This document shows positions 10,529 to 20,667 of a stretch of 64,000 bases of DNA, in pieces (within the stretch, counting starts at the first letter, position 1; every line of letters starts with the position of its first letter). Position numbers and translations under genes: made by a program. The notes under the pieces were generated by a model. That model searched no databases. It was given only the letters and a program-made list of their open reading frames with translations, and was not told the DNA's origin. The stretch comes from Crocinitomicaceae bacterium (GTDB lineage: Bacteria > Bacteroidota > Bacteroidia > Flavobacteriales_D > Parvicellaceae), in the NCBI GenBank assembly GCA_002716065.1, contig PAZE01000038.1:1-64000 (forward strand). Reading direction: 5' to 3'.

Positions 10529-11128
10529 TTGAAAAGTAAAGTAAAACAGCTTATAGAAAAAGAAATTGAAGCTATTAAAAACATCCCTATAGATGGAGTT
10601 ATTGAAAAAGCAGTAGATATTCTTTATGAAAACATCCATCAAAAACAAGGTAAATTAGTGATTAGTGGAATGGGTAAAGCAGGACAAATTGGAATGAACA
10701 TTGCCACTACACTATCTTCAACTGGCACGCCTGCTGTTTTTATTCACCCAAGTGAAGCTCAGCATGGTGACCTTGGATTGGTTCAAAAAAATGATGTTTT
10801 ACTACTAATTTCCAATTCAGGAAAAACTAGAGAAGTACTTGAATTTGATTTATTGGTCAAACAACTCCATACTAACATTCCTGTTCTGGCACTAACAGGA
10901 AATAATCAAAGTCCTTTAAAAGAACTTGCCAATGTATGTTTGTATACAGGTAATCCAAAAGAAATTTGCCCATTAGGATTAACACCTACAACTTCTACCA
11001 CTGTTATGACAATTGTTGGCGATGTACTTGTTGTTAGTATGATGGAAAAAATAAACTTCACCAAACAAGATTATGCCAAAAGACACCATAGTGGTTATTT
11101 AGGTCAAAAAGCAAAATCAAATGAATAA
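10529..11128 (+). CDS. kdsD: KpsF/GutQ-type sugar-phosphate isomerase (arabinose-5-phosphate isomerase), SIS domain only
   Basis: GKLVISGMGKAGQIGMNIATTLSSTGTPAVFIHPSEAQHGDLG; located between kdsB and kdsA; TTG start at 10529 fits; no CBS tail. Confidence 0.85.
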   Translation: MKSKVKQLIEKEIEAIKNIPIDGVIEKAVDILYENIHQKQGKLVISGMGKAGQIGMNIATTLSSTGTPAVFIHPSEAQHGDLGLVQKNDVLLLISNSGKTREVLEFDLLVKQLHTNIPVLALTGNNQSPLKELANVCLYTGNPKEICPLGLTPTTSTTVMTIVGDVLVVSMMEKINFTKQDYAKRHHSGYLGQKAKSNE

Positions 11129-11897
11129 ATTCACGCTTATAGCTGGTCCATGTGCCATTGAAGATAGGGATACTGCATTTTTTATTGCCAACCATGTAAA
11201 GAAACTGTGTCAATCTTTAGACATCAATTTTATTTTTAAAGGTAGCTATAGAAAAGCAAATCGATCAAAATTGAATAGCTTTACTGGAATTGGAGACCAA
11301 AAAGCACTAGATATTTTAGATAGTATTCATAAAGAGTTAAACCTAGATACAATCACAGATATACATGAAACTCACGAAGTTGAAAAGGTTTCCAACTATG
11401 TTCAACACCTTCAAATACCAGCTTTCTTATGTAGACAAACTGAATTGCTGTTAGCTGCAGGAAATTCTGGATTAGGAGTCAATATTAAGAAAGGACAATT
11501 CATGTCTGCAGAATCTATGGGTTTTGCATTGGAAAAAGTGTTGTCTACAGGAAATAAAAATGCATGGCTAACAGAAAGAGGAAACAGCTTTGGATACAAT
11601 GATTTAATTGTTGATGCAACCTCTATATACAGAATGAAAGCGCATGGTGCACCAGTAATAATGGATTGTACTCATGCAGTTCAAAAGCCCAATCAATCAA
11701 GTGGTGTAACTGGTGGAGACCCATCAGCAATACAAGCAATTGCTCTTAGTGCAATCGCAACGGGTGCTGATGGATTTTTTATCGAAACTCATCCTGATCC
11801 AGCATCAGCTAAAAGTGACCCTCATACTATGCTGAAATTAGAGTTATTGGAAGGAATTTTAACTAAATGCTTAAAAGTTAAAAACGCTCTTAAGTAA
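11121..11897 (+). CDS. kdsA: 3-deoxy-8-phosphooctulonate synthase
   Basis: LIAGPCAIEDRDTAFFIA, FKGSYRKANRS, MDCTHAVQKPNQSSGVTGG, FIETHPDP. Confidence 0.96.
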   Translation: MNKFTLIAGPCAIEDRDTAFFIANHVKKLCQSLDINFIFKGSYRKANRSKLNSFTGIGDQKALDILDSIHKELNLDTITDIHETHEVEKVSNYVQHLQIPAFLCRQTELLLAAGNSGLGVNIKKGQFMSAESMGFALEKVLSTGNKNAWLTERGNSFGYNDLIVDATSIYRMKAHGAPVIMDCTHAVQKPNQSSGVTGGDPSAIQAIALSAIATGADGFFIETHPDPASAKSDPHTMLKLELLEGILTKCLKVKNALK

Positions 11898-11973
11898 ATT
11901 AAACTTCTGGTTATTAACAACATATAAGGGATTCTGAGCACAATAATTTGCTGAAAACATCTTTTTCTTTATA

Positions 11974-11981
11974 TATATTTG
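11974..11981 (+). promoter_or_regulatory. Candidate Bacteroidota -7 box (TATATTTG) upstream of L,D-transpeptidase
   Basis: Exact TAnnTTTG; overlaps the track's TTG start at 11979, so the GTG at 11991 is the likely start. Confidence 0.4.
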
Positions 11982-11990
11982 CATCGAAAA

Positions 11991-12683
11991 GTGAAAAAAG
12001 CGGTTACATATCTATGTTTTTTATGGCTACTGTTTCTATTTACCAATGGAGCTAATAATGGAGATAATTTAAGTTCTCATACCAAAAAACTATATTCAGA
12101 AATCCCAAACCTTAACTTAGATTATACTATTTTTCATCAATCAATAACTGGCTATTATTACCTATTAAATCAAGGTAAAATAAATAATGAAAGATATTTA
12201 TCAATAGTAGACATGTCTATTAGTGCAAATAAAAAACGTTATTATTTAATTGACATTAAAGAAAAAAAAGTAGTTGCCCATACTCTTATTGCCCATGGGA
12301 AAAATACTGGAAGTGAATACGCTAAGTATTTCTCTAATACACTTAATAGCTATCAAACAAGTATTGGGTTTTATTCAACTGCAGAAACCTACTATGGAGA
12401 TAATGGACTTTCCATGCGAATGGATGGTCTAGAATATACCAACAACAAAGCTAGAGTAAGAGACATTGTTGTTCACAAAGCAGATTATGTAAGTGAAAAA
12501 TTTATTAAAGAACACGGTAGATTAGGCAGAAGTTTCGGATGTCCTGCCCTTCCTGTAAATGGGTATGAAAACATCATTAATAAAATTAAAAATGGAAGCT
12601 GTTTTTTTATTTACTATCCAGATCAAACCTATCTCAAAAAATCCATTATTTTGAATAAGGCAAAGGAAATTAGTTTAGAGTAA
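11991..12683 (+). CDS. Murein L,D-transpeptidase catalytic domain family protein (YkuD_2-like)
   Basis: HKADYVSEKFIKEHGRLGRSFGCPALP catalytic S-x-G-C motif; N-terminal hydrophobic segment. Confidence 0.8.
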   Translation: MKKAVTYLCFLWLLFLFTNGANNGDNLSSHTKKLYSEIPNLNLDYTIFHQSITGYYYLLNQGKINNERYLSIVDMSISANKKRYYLIDIKEKKVVAHTLIAHGKNTGSEYAKYFSNTLNSYQTSIGFYSTAETYYGDNGLSMRMDGLEYTNNKARVRDIVVHKADYVSEKFIKEHGRLGRSFGCPALPVNGYENIINKIKNGSCFFIYYPDQTYLKKSIILNKAKEISLE

Positions 12684-12684
12684 C

Positions 12685-14241
12685 TTACTTGAAAATTTTC
12701 CTCAATTTTTTTATCGATTTTTTCTCCCTTGAGTAAACATCTTCATTGAACACTATTAATGAGTCTTTAGCACTTGCCAAAGTATAATGAACAAAAATAG
12801 GGAGCTTACTTTTTAGGTTAATTCGCTTTCTTTCTTTTAAAGAAATTAACTCTTTTACTTTTTCACTTGAATATGAACTACCATCATTTTCAAGTACACT
12901 GTAGGCCAAATCTAAAGGATCCTGCAAACGGATACAGCCATGACTAAAAGCACGTATTTCTTTTTTAAACAAATGCTTTGTTGGAGTATCATGCAGGTAT
13001 ATACTTGATGGATTCGGAAAAATAAATTTAACCAAACCAAGAGCATTTGAACTGCCCCCTTTTTGTCTAACAGTATATCGAAAAGATTTGTTGTAATTGA
13101 TCTTATCTGAATCAACTACTTTTTTTCCACTTAGCAATTCAAAACCTTTTCTTCTAAAATATGTTGAATCTTTTCTTGCTTTAGGAAGCATTTCATGATT
13201 AATAATACTTCTTGGAACATACCAATATGGATAAACCACTAAATACTCAACACTATCTAAGATTTCTATGGTTTGTGCCTTAACGTTACCTACAATAACC
13301 TTATGGGTTCGTAGCTGTTTACCATTTTCATAGTATCTGAGTCTGTATTCAGGAATATTAATTTCAATTCTACTTTTTGCCCAAGTTTCTTTTTGTCTCC
13401 ACTTATCAAGTGATAAGACAGCTGTTAAGTAATAATCATAAGGGCTTTTAGAGAGTAATTTTGCGGTTTTACGTCCCACAACCCCATCTTGATTTAATCC
13501 ATGCTCCTGCTGAAATCTCTTAATCGCATTTGTTAAAATTGTATTATCTACATCAGTAGAGTCAATTAATCCATGGATAACTAATGCCCTAGCAACAAAG
13601 CTCATGAAATTTGCAGAATCCTGTTTATTTGAAGGAACCTTAATTTTCTTTTTAGAGATTTTAGTTCTTAGCACATAGCGTTTTAAAGCATCCACGATTG
13701 ATCTGTATTGATGGTGTTTAGGTTGACAACCCTCTAGTAATTCATAAATACTAGAGCTTTGGAAGTCATTGGAAATTTTAGAGATAAAATCCAATTCATT
13801 TATTTCTGCTTTGGTAAATGGATTTTGCTCACTCTCAAAACTAAAATCACTCCATCTTAAGTTTCGGGCCAGTTTAAGCATAGTACTTGTAAGTAATGTG
13901 TCTTTAGAGTTAATTGACAATAAGGAAAGCTGTTTTTCAGAAACATAATGCTTTTGATTTAGCCCATATGAACCTATATTTTCAATAAATTTCAACAACT
14001 CTTTAGCCCTACTGTTTAGCTCAAGACTATCATCAAGCCATAGCAACCTATTATCATTAGCTGAATAAAAAAACAGCATCGTTGTATCTTTAAAACCTGC
14101 TAATTCTGAATGAAATTCTTTATTAGCTATTTCAACAGGATTAAGTTCAACGACAGCATTAGTAGTATTTAATTCAGACTCACTACAAGAAATAAAAAAA
14201 GAAGAAAATGTTAATATGATTAAAGAGTAATAGGTTTTCAA
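12685..14241 (-). CDS. L,D-transpeptidase with scaffold and peptidoglycan-binding domains (YcbB/LdtD-like), putative lipoprotein
   Basis: FQQEHGLNQDGVVGRKTAKLL (PG_binding_1), YLHDTPTKHLFKKEIRAFSHGCIRLQDPLDLA (YkuD), lipobox FISC; TTG start. Confidence 0.88.
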   Translation of the reverse strand: MKTYYSLIILTFSSFFISCSESELNTTNAVVELNPVEIANKEFHSELAGFKDTTMLFFYSANDNRLLWLDDSLELNSRAKELLKFIENIGSYGLNQKHYVSEKQLSLLSINSKDTLLTSTMLKLARNLRWSDFSFESEQNPFTKAEINELDFISKISNDFQSSSIYELLEGCQPKHHQYRSIVDALKRYVLRTKISKKKIKVPSNKQDSANFMSFVARALVIHGLIDSTDVDNTILTNAIKRFQQEHGLNQDGVVGRKTAKLLSKSPYDYYLTAVLSLDKWRQKETWAKSRIEINIPEYRLRYYENGKQLRTHKVIVGNVKAQTIEILDSVEYLVVYPYWYVPRSIINHEMLPKARKDSTYFRRKGFELLSGKKVVDSDKINYNKSFRYTVRQKGGSSNALGLVKFIFPNPSSIYLHDTPTKHLFKKEIRAFSHGCIRLQDPLDLAYSVLENDGSSYSSEKVKELISLKERKRINLKSKLPIFVHYTLASAKDSLIVFNEDVYSREKKSIKKLRKIFK

Positions 14242-14258
14242 AAAATCGTAATTAAGGT

Positions 14259-15116
14259 CTATTTAACTTCTAAAACAAGGTATTTTGAGTTACTCCAAAA
14301 TAAATCAGGATTCAATATTTTAAGCTTTTCAATTTTATCTTCACCTATAAGCTCATAAGATTCTGAAGGATGAGAGGTAATAAATTTAGCTGATTTAACC
14401 CCCATGACAATTTCTACAAACTCATCAATTTTAACTTCATTAAAATACGATTTGTTAAAGTCATCTTTTAGCACCGTATTTTTACCAATTCCAATAAATC
14501 CTCCTTCTTTAGTTAACACACCATTTGCAAGTAGCTCACTTTTAGAACCATAAGTATACCATGCTGTGTTAAGAATATCTTTTACCTTATCAAGCTCATC
14601 AACCTTGTTGTTGTATTCTTGAAAAAGCTCCGAAAAAGATGCATCCATATTTTCAAGCTCCTCTTGAAGATAAAAAATCTCCATATTTTTTGTTTGCACC
14701 TCTTCAGAAAGCGAAATAATTAAATTTTCCAACTCATTTAACCTACCATCTGCATTGGCCAATTGATCGTTTAAAAACTGGATAATTTGCTTATTTTCAA
14801 CCATTAGCTCACCGATTAACTGAATTTCATCTACTAAATCGGTATTATCTACTGTAAGGTTTTCTGGATTGTTTTTCTGGTTAACGATTAATTTTTGTTG
14901 GTTTCTAATTTTTGATAAATTAACTCTAATATCATTAATAGATTTGGCATAATTATTTACAAGAGAATCTCTTCCATTGAGAGTTCTACTTAGATTTAAA
15001 TTCTCCTTTTTAAGCTGATCAATTTGAAGGATTGTATTTTCATCTAACGTATTAGCCTCTTCAGACTGACAACCAATTAAAAAAACAACGGCAATAGCAA
15101 ATAAAAATATTCTCAT
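14259..15116 (-). CDS. Coiled-coil lipoprotein with conserved C-terminal domain (resembles proteins annotated as Cbp1-family)
   Basis: Lipobox LIGCQSEE, long Leu/Glu/Asn coiled coil, C-terminal GVLTKEGGFIGIGKNTVLKDDFN...ITSHPSESYELIG...LNPDLFWSNSKYLVLEV. Family name from memory. Confidence 0.6.
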   Translation of the reverse strand: MRIFLFAIAVVFLIGCQSEEANTLDENTILQIDQLKKENLNLSRTLNGRDSLVNNYAKSINDIRVNLSKIRNQQKLIVNQKNNPENLTVDNTDLVDEIQLIGELMVENKQIIQFLNDQLANADGRLNELENLIISLSEEVQTKNMEIFYLQEELENMDASFSELFQEYNNKVDELDKVKDILNTAWYTYGSKSELLANGVLTKEGGFIGIGKNTVLKDDFNKSYFNEVKIDEFVEIVMGVKSAKFITSHPSESYELIGEDKIEKLKILNPDLFWSNSKYLVLEVK

Positions 15117-15127
15117 AATTTAATCCT

Positions 15128-15856
15128 TTATTTAAGTTTAGTTATATCGTCAACTCCAATAAACCTTTCCACTGTAAAACCTTCTGCATAATCTGTGCCA
15201 ATGTATCTACCTAAAGCAACTGCTCTAGCTTTAATTGAATCAATAAAACTTTCAGTAGATATTGGTGTTTCAGGAAGCTTACTATCGAGAGAGTAAAATT
15301 GAGTTTTAAAAACTAGTATAGCTTTCATTTTAGTGTCAAAAAAATTGGATATATCAACTATAAAATCAGGGTCAACCCAATAATCCTGAATATAATGGTA
15401 AACAGCATTTGGCCTAAATGGTTTTTGAGCAGAATTATCAAACGAAGTTGTAATCTTTGACAAACCAGATAAATAACAGGCTCTAGACACAAGTTCACTA
15501 GCCCTGGAATGATCTGGATGACGATCAGTAACGGCATTACACAAAATAACTTTTGGACGAAAACGTCTAATTACTTGTATTACTTTTAGCAAATGATCTT
15601 TATCGTTTTCAAAAAAACAATCTTTAAAGCCCAAATTCTCTCTAGCATGCAATCCCAATATTTTGGAGGACGCTTTAGCCTCTAAATCCCTATCATTGGC
15701 TGAACCTCTAGTTCCCATCTCCCCTCTGGTTAAATCAACAACACCAACTCTTTTACCCATACTAATGTGCTTTAGAATGGTGCCAGAAGCAGCAAGTTCA
15801 ACATCATCAGGATGTGCACCGAAAGCTAAAATATCAAGCAATTCTTTTTGGTTCAT
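15128..15856 (-). CDS. bshB1: Bacillithiol biosynthesis deacetylase BshB1
   Basis: LDILAFGAHPDDVELAASGTILKHISMGKRVGVVDLTRGEMGTRG; LmbE-like fold with HPDDVE. Confidence 0.93.
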   Translation of the reverse strand: MNQKELLDILAFGAHPDDVELAASGTILKHISMGKRVGVVDLTRGEMGTRGSANDRDLEAKASSKILGLHARENLGFKDCFFENDKDHLLKVIQVIRRFRPKVILCNAVTDRHPDHSRASELVSRACYLSGLSKITTSFDNSAQKPFRPNAVYHYIQDYWVDPDFIVDISNFFDTKMKAILVFKTQFYSLDSKLPETPISTESFIDSIKARAVALGRYIGTDYAEGFTVERFIGVDDITKLK

Positions 15857-15952
15857 AATTTGTTAATGATAAGTATAAAATTAACAATTTATTGTGGGAA
15901 CTGTTAGAAATACACTATGGATTTAGGATACTAATTATGTGAAATTTACAAT

Positions 15953-16819
15953 ATGAAAAAATTGGTTTTTGTACCCATTCTATTTTCTATTTATTTAATA
16001 AGCGGTCAAACAAGGCAGTTAGACAAGGTTAACTTATTATTTGAGCAAGGAAACTATCGAATTGTTGAGAGAAAATGCAAAAAGATTCTAAAAAAAGAAA
16101 AAGCAGCAAAACAATATGAAAATCAATACAAAATTTATCTTCAGCTAACTAGCTATATGCTTGATAATGAACTTAATACACAAAAGATTATTTTCTCCAC
16201 AAAAGAGATTATTAACCTATTAAAAGATGATAACATTAACACTTCAATAGACTACATTTCTTTGGGTAAATTCAAACAAAAAATTGAAAAAGACATTATT
16301 AAACTTAAATCCAAACAACAAGAAAATTCCGCCAAAGAGCTATATGAAAACTACTGCTATTTCTTTAAGCTTAAAAAACTCAACTATGAAGAGCTAGAAA
16401 AAAAAGAAAATGAAAAACCAGAAGAATATATCTCTAAAGAAAGCTCTTCGCTAGTTAATTACGCTAAATCTTATCTTGGAATACCTTATCTATATGGTGG
16501 AACAACAAAAAAAGGGTTTGATTGCTCAGGGTTCACAAGAGATGTATTTTTAAACTATGGCTACACGATTCCTAGAACAGCTAAAGATCAATCAATATTT
16601 ACTAGAAAAGTAAAAGTGAAAAATATCAAAAGTGGAGACTTGCTTTTCTTTGGGAAAAACGATAAAAACATATCTCATGTAGGAATCGCTATAAAAAATA
16701 AATCAGAAGAACTTAAAATGATTCACTCTTCATCTAGTAATGGTATAATTATATCAAAAGTTATGAGCAATACCTACTGGGCTCCCAAATTTAGATTTGC
16801 AGGCAGGGTTATTGATTAA
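15953..16819 (+). CDS. NlpC/P60 (C40) peptidase
   Basis: GIPYLYGGTTKKGFDCSGFTRDVF and HVGIAIK: Cys-His endopeptidase motifs; signal peptide. Confidence 0.9.
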   Translation: MKKLVFVPILFSIYLISGQTRQLDKVNLLFEQGNYRIVERKCKKILKKEKAAKQYENQYKIYLQLTSYMLDNELNTQKIIFSTKEIINLLKDDNINTSIDYISLGKFKQKIEKDIIKLKSKQQENSAKELYENYCYFFKLKKLNYEELEKKENEKPEEYISKESSSLVNYAKSYLGIPYLYGGTTKKGFDCSGFTRDVFLNYGYTIPRTAKDQSIFTRKVKVKNIKSGDLLFFGKNDKNISHVGIAIKNKSEELKMIHSSSSNGIIISKVMSNTYWAPKFRFAGRVID

Positions 16820-18203
16820 ATCCCGTTTGCTGAAATCCATATTTATCTATTAAATAAATAATAGATGTTAACGCGGCAGAACCCAATTCTAATTCTCTTT
16901 TGTTGACATTTTCAAAAACATCTGTAGGAGCATGATGATAATCAAAATAACGTTGAGAATCAGGAACAAGACCAACCAAACATATTTTTCCATCTCTTAA
17001 TGGTCCAATATCTACACCTCCATAACCTTTTTGAAATATATGAAGCTGATAGGGTTCAAACAACCTTTCAAATGCCTGAATAACAGCCAACTGGCTATCA
17101 GAACCATCTACACTAAAACCTCTAGGACTAAACCCTCCTCGGTCAGATTCTATTGCCATAAGGTGCTGTTCTCCACTTTTTTTAACAAAACTGGCATATG
17201 TTTTACCCCCTCTATTTCCGTTTTCTTCATTCATATAAAGAATACATCTTATGGTATGTTTGGGCTTAATTCCTAGATTTTTAAATAAACTCATCACTTC
17301 AATACTATGAACAACTCCAGCACCATCATCATGTGCACCCTCACCAATATCCCATGAATCCAAATGTCCTCCGACAACAATAACCTTTTCAGGATACTCT
17401 GAGCCAATAATCTCTCCAATAACATTGTAAGAAAGCGTATCTGGTAGGGTCTTACATTCTAATTTCATCTTTGCTATCAAATTAGGATCTTTTTTAAGTA
17501 GTTTACTTAAGTTATGAGCATCAACTGTACTTATGGCTACAGCAGGTATTTTTGGAAGACTATCGTTGTATGACATAGACCCAGTATGTGGATTATTATC
17601 AAACTTTAAAGTCATAGATCGAACAATTACTCCCTTTGCACCATACTTTGCTGCCTGAGCTGCACCTTGGTGTCTTTGCTCAACACAATTGCCATATGCA
17701 TGAAAAGTAGTAATGTAGGATGGATTCATAGGTCGGTTTAGAAAAACTAATTTACCCGACAAGTCTTTTTCTCCCAATTCCTCCATTTGCTTCCAAGAAG
17801 TAATTTCAACAACATTTCCTGAAAGAACTCCTCCATTTGTACCAATTGATCCTCCAAGAGCTGTACAATTGGTATTATATATTGTTCCATTTGAAATAAA
17901 ATCCAAACGTTCTATATCTCCTCTAACCCAATGAGGGACCATCACCTCTTGAAGCCATACTTTATCAAGATTATATCTTTCCAATACAATTTTCCCCCAC
18001 TGAACGGCCTTAGCAGCTCCATTTGAACCACTAAGCCTATGGCCAACATCTTTGCATAGAGATCTAAGGTTTTCGTATACATCACCATTAGTTAAGACTG
18101 TTTCGTAAACTTTTTTTAATTGAATGGAATCAATTTGAAAATTCTGAGCATAACTAAAAGAAAAAAAAGAAACAAGAAAAAATAAACTAGTTAATCTAAT
18201 CAT
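16809..18203 (-). CDS. M28 family metallopeptidase (PGCP/carboxypeptidase Q-like)
   Basis: VVGGHLDSWDIGEGAHDDGAGVVHSIEVM, YMNEENGNRGGKTYA. Confidence 0.88.
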   Translation of the reverse strand: MIRLTSLFFLVSFFSFSYAQNFQIDSIQLKKVYETVLTNGDVYENLRSLCKDVGHRLSGSNGAAKAVQWGKIVLERYNLDKVWLQEVMVPHWVRGDIERLDFISNGTIYNTNCTALGGSIGTNGGVLSGNVVEITSWKQMEELGEKDLSGKLVFLNRPMNPSYITTFHAYGNCVEQRHQGAAQAAKYGAKGVIVRSMTLKFDNNPHTGSMSYNDSLPKIPAVAISTVDAHNLSKLLKKDPNLIAKMKLECKTLPDTLSYNVIGEIIGSEYPEKVIVVGGHLDSWDIGEGAHDDGAGVVHSIEVMSLFKNLGIKPKHTIRCILYMNEENGNRGGKTYASFVKKSGEQHLMAIESDRGGFSPRGFSVDGSDSQLAVIQAFERLFEPYQLHIFQKGYGGVDIGPLRDGKICLVGLVPDSQRYFDYHHAPTDVFENVNKRELELGSAALTSIIYLIDKYGFQQTGFNQ

Positions 18204-18257
18204 TGTACAATTTATTTATTCAATATTACTATTTAATTAATTTTGAACAAAAAAATT

Positions 18258-18815
18258 ATGGCTAGAACACCTACAACTCAAATTCCATTGGGATTTAAAG
18301 CACCTGATTTTAATCTTCAAAACGTTATAGACAATAAAAGTGTATCGTTAAAAGATGTTGCTAAAAAAAATGGCTTAGTAGTAATGTTTATTTGCAACCA
18401 TTGCCCATTTGTTGTTCATGTGATGGATCAAATTATAGCTCTTGCCAATGATTTTCTTAAAAAAGACATTGGATTTGTTGCCATAAGTTCAAATGACATA
18501 GTGAACTACCCGGATGACTCCCCTGAAAAAATGAAGGAACTAGCAACAGAAAAAAACTTCCCTTTCCCCTATTTATATGATGAATCTCAAAAAGTAGCTA
18601 AAAATTATGATGCTGCATGCACCCCAGACTTTAGTGTGTTTAATAAACATTTAAGTTGTATATACCGAGGTCAATTAGATGGTGCTAGACCAGGTAATGA
18701 CATTAAAAATGATGGCAAGGATTTGAGAAAAGTTCTTAGCTATGTACTTCAGGAAAAAGAACTAGATTTCGATCAATTACCAAGCATAGGCTGTAACATT
18801 AAATGGAAGAAATAA
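18258..18815 (+). CDS. Thioredoxin-family/AhpC-TSA-like protein
   Basis: FKAPDFNLQNV, FICNHCPFVVHV, GQLDGARPGNDIKNDG, PSIGCNIKWK. Confidence 0.85.
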   Translation: MARTPTTQIPLGFKAPDFNLQNVIDNKSVSLKDVAKKNGLVVMFICNHCPFVVHVMDQIIALANDFLKKDIGFVAISSNDIVNYPDDSPEKMKELATEKNFPFPYLYDESQKVAKNYDAACTPDFSVFNKHLSCIYRGQLDGARPGNDIKNDGKDLRKVLSYVLQEKELDFDQLPSIGCNIKWKK

Positions 18816-19366
18816 CAAAAGCTGAAATTAGAAATCGATATTGGACATTGAGAAAAAACTTAACTAAAAATGTCTTAGAAACCTACAACTTATCCATAAA
18901 CAATCTTCTAAAGAAAAAAATCCCAGGAAATGTGCATGTTTTCCTACCCATAGAAGAGAATTTTGAAGTTAACATATGGCCTTTTATCGACTCAATTAAT
19001 CATAAAAACCAACTTATAGGTACTTCTATTTATAATGTAGAGAACAACGTTAATCACGTTAGACTATCCCAAAAAACCACTTACCATAAAGGTCATTTTA
19101 ACATCCCTATCCCTAAAGATTACCAAAAAGCAAACATTACACAATTTGAATTTATTCTAATTCCACTAATGGCCTACGATAATAACGGAAATAGAATAGG
19201 ATATGGAAAAGGAATATATGATAGAATATTAAAAAGTTGTTCTAACAACTGTCTTAAAATTGGTGTCTCCTATTTTAAACCTGAAATTTCTGTTCCAAAA
19301 CAAGATCACGACATCTGTTTAGATACCTGCATTACACCTTTTGGAGAATATATATTTAACCAATAA
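18803..19366 (+). CDS. 5-formyltetrahydrofolate cyclo-ligase
   Basis: FILIPLMAYDNNGNRIGYGKGIYDRIL signature. Confidence 0.92.
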   Translation: MEEITKAEIRNRYWTLRKNLTKNVLETYNLSINNLLKKKIPGNVHVFLPIEENFEVNIWPFIDSINHKNQLIGTSIYNVENNVNHVRLSQKTTYHKGHFNIPIPKDYQKANITQFEFILIPLMAYDNNGNRIGYGKGIYDRILKSCSNNCLKIGVSYFKPEISVPKQDHDICLDTCITPFGEYIFNQ

Positions 19367-19431
19367 TTAGGTCCTTTAATTTTATATAAATTGACTTTAA
19401 ATTAAGATTTAGTAACTTAGTGTTAGTAAAA

Positions 19432-20040
19432 ATGATTATGAAATGGAGAATACTCATAGTATCCATTGTTTTTATTTTTGGCCATCTTACTTTTTTTTCC
19501 AATGAATATCCCCCTGAAAAAAACAATTATGGAGTAAACTACCATTTGGCCTTATCAATAAATCCTGGACCCAATAATGGCTATTTAAACTTTGCTATTA
19601 TTTCAGAAAGTAATGGCCGAATTTTATCCACTAAATTTATCACAGTAGCAGAGTTTATTCGAGTTGCAATGGGTAAACAAACTTCTAGAGCCAATGATAT
19701 TGGAGTTAACATGTTCGAAAAATTTGGAATCAAGGATTGTATGTATAAATACGACTCAACAGATTGTAAGAAAAAAAATGAAATGAATATTCACGACTTG
19801 TGGACCCTTAGATACAATAGAAATCCAAATTGTCCTCCAAACTGCTATCCAACACCGAATATGATAGTTCAGGGTTACAGTCAGCACAAATCACACCCTA
19901 GCTGGCCTCAGCTTCAAATATTACAACAATATGGAATTATTTACATGAATGATTTCTTTTATGGGGAAAACCTCTTTAAACTTATTGCTGACTTTCAAAA
20001 CACTAGCTGGATAAACACCTACATCAACTCAACGGAATAG
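19432..20040 (+). CDS. Hypothetical secreted/membrane-anchored protein with two Cys pairs
   Basis: N-terminal hydrophobic segment WRILIVSIVFIFGHLTFF; no family recognised. Confidence 0.7.
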   Translation: MIMKWRILIVSIVFIFGHLTFFSNEYPPEKNNYGVNYHLALSINPGPNNGYLNFAIISESNGRILSTKFITVAEFIRVAMGKQTSRANDIGVNMFEKFGIKDCMYKYDSTDCKKKNEMNIHDLWTLRYNRNPNCPPNCYPTPNMIVQGYSQHKSHPSWPQLQILQQYGIIYMNDFFYGENLFKLIADFQNTSWINTYINSTE

Positions 20041-20085
20041 TTCCCTTATGTAAATAATCTATATATTTAAGTGGAAAACAAATTT

Positions 20086-20598
20086 ATGTCTGAAAACCAA
20101 CATTTTAATCAAGTACATATTAACGAGCTTACTAAAAGCTTTAACAACACATGGAAGTTTAGATTAAGCTTATTAAAAATTCTGCCAATGGGGTTTTTAT
20201 CTGGAATGAGAATTAAAAAGCTGGATGAAAATTCTTGTCATGTTCAAGTTCCTTACAAATGGTTAAATAAAAATCCTTTTAAATCTATCTTTTGGGCTGT
20301 ACTTGGAATGGCAGCAGAAATGAGCTCAGGTGCACTAGTTCTTTTATATACTTACAAGCAAAAACCCTCTATAGCAATGTTGGTGTCCAAGTGTGATGCA
20401 AATTTTGTTAAAAAAGCTAGTGACACAACTACTTTTATTTGTAACGATGGTCAGCTTATAAAAGAAGCTGTAATTAAAAGCTTGTCTTCTAAAGAAGGCG
20501 TTGAATTTAAAACTTCAATGACAGGTTACAATAGTTCAAATGAAGAAGTAGCTCATTTTAGCTTTACTTGGTCAATCAAACAACGTTCTATAAAATAG
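20086..20598 (+). CDS. DUF4442-like hotdog thioesterase-fold protein
   Basis: PMGFLSGMRIKKLDENSCHVQVPYKWLNKNPFKSIFWAVLGMAAEMSSGALV. Confidence 0.72.
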   Translation: MSENQHFNQVHINELTKSFNNTWKFRLSLLKILPMGFLSGMRIKKLDENSCHVQVPYKWLNKNPFKSIFWAVLGMAAEMSSGALVLLYTYKQKPSIAMLVSKCDANFVKKASDTTTFICNDGQLIKEAVIKSLSSKEGVEFKTSMTGYNSSNEEVAHFSFTWSIKQRSIK

Positions 20599-20667
20599 TT
20601 AATAACTATTTAAAATACAATATAACCCTGCTGTTCAATTACCGTATTTAATTAAAACCTCATTAAT

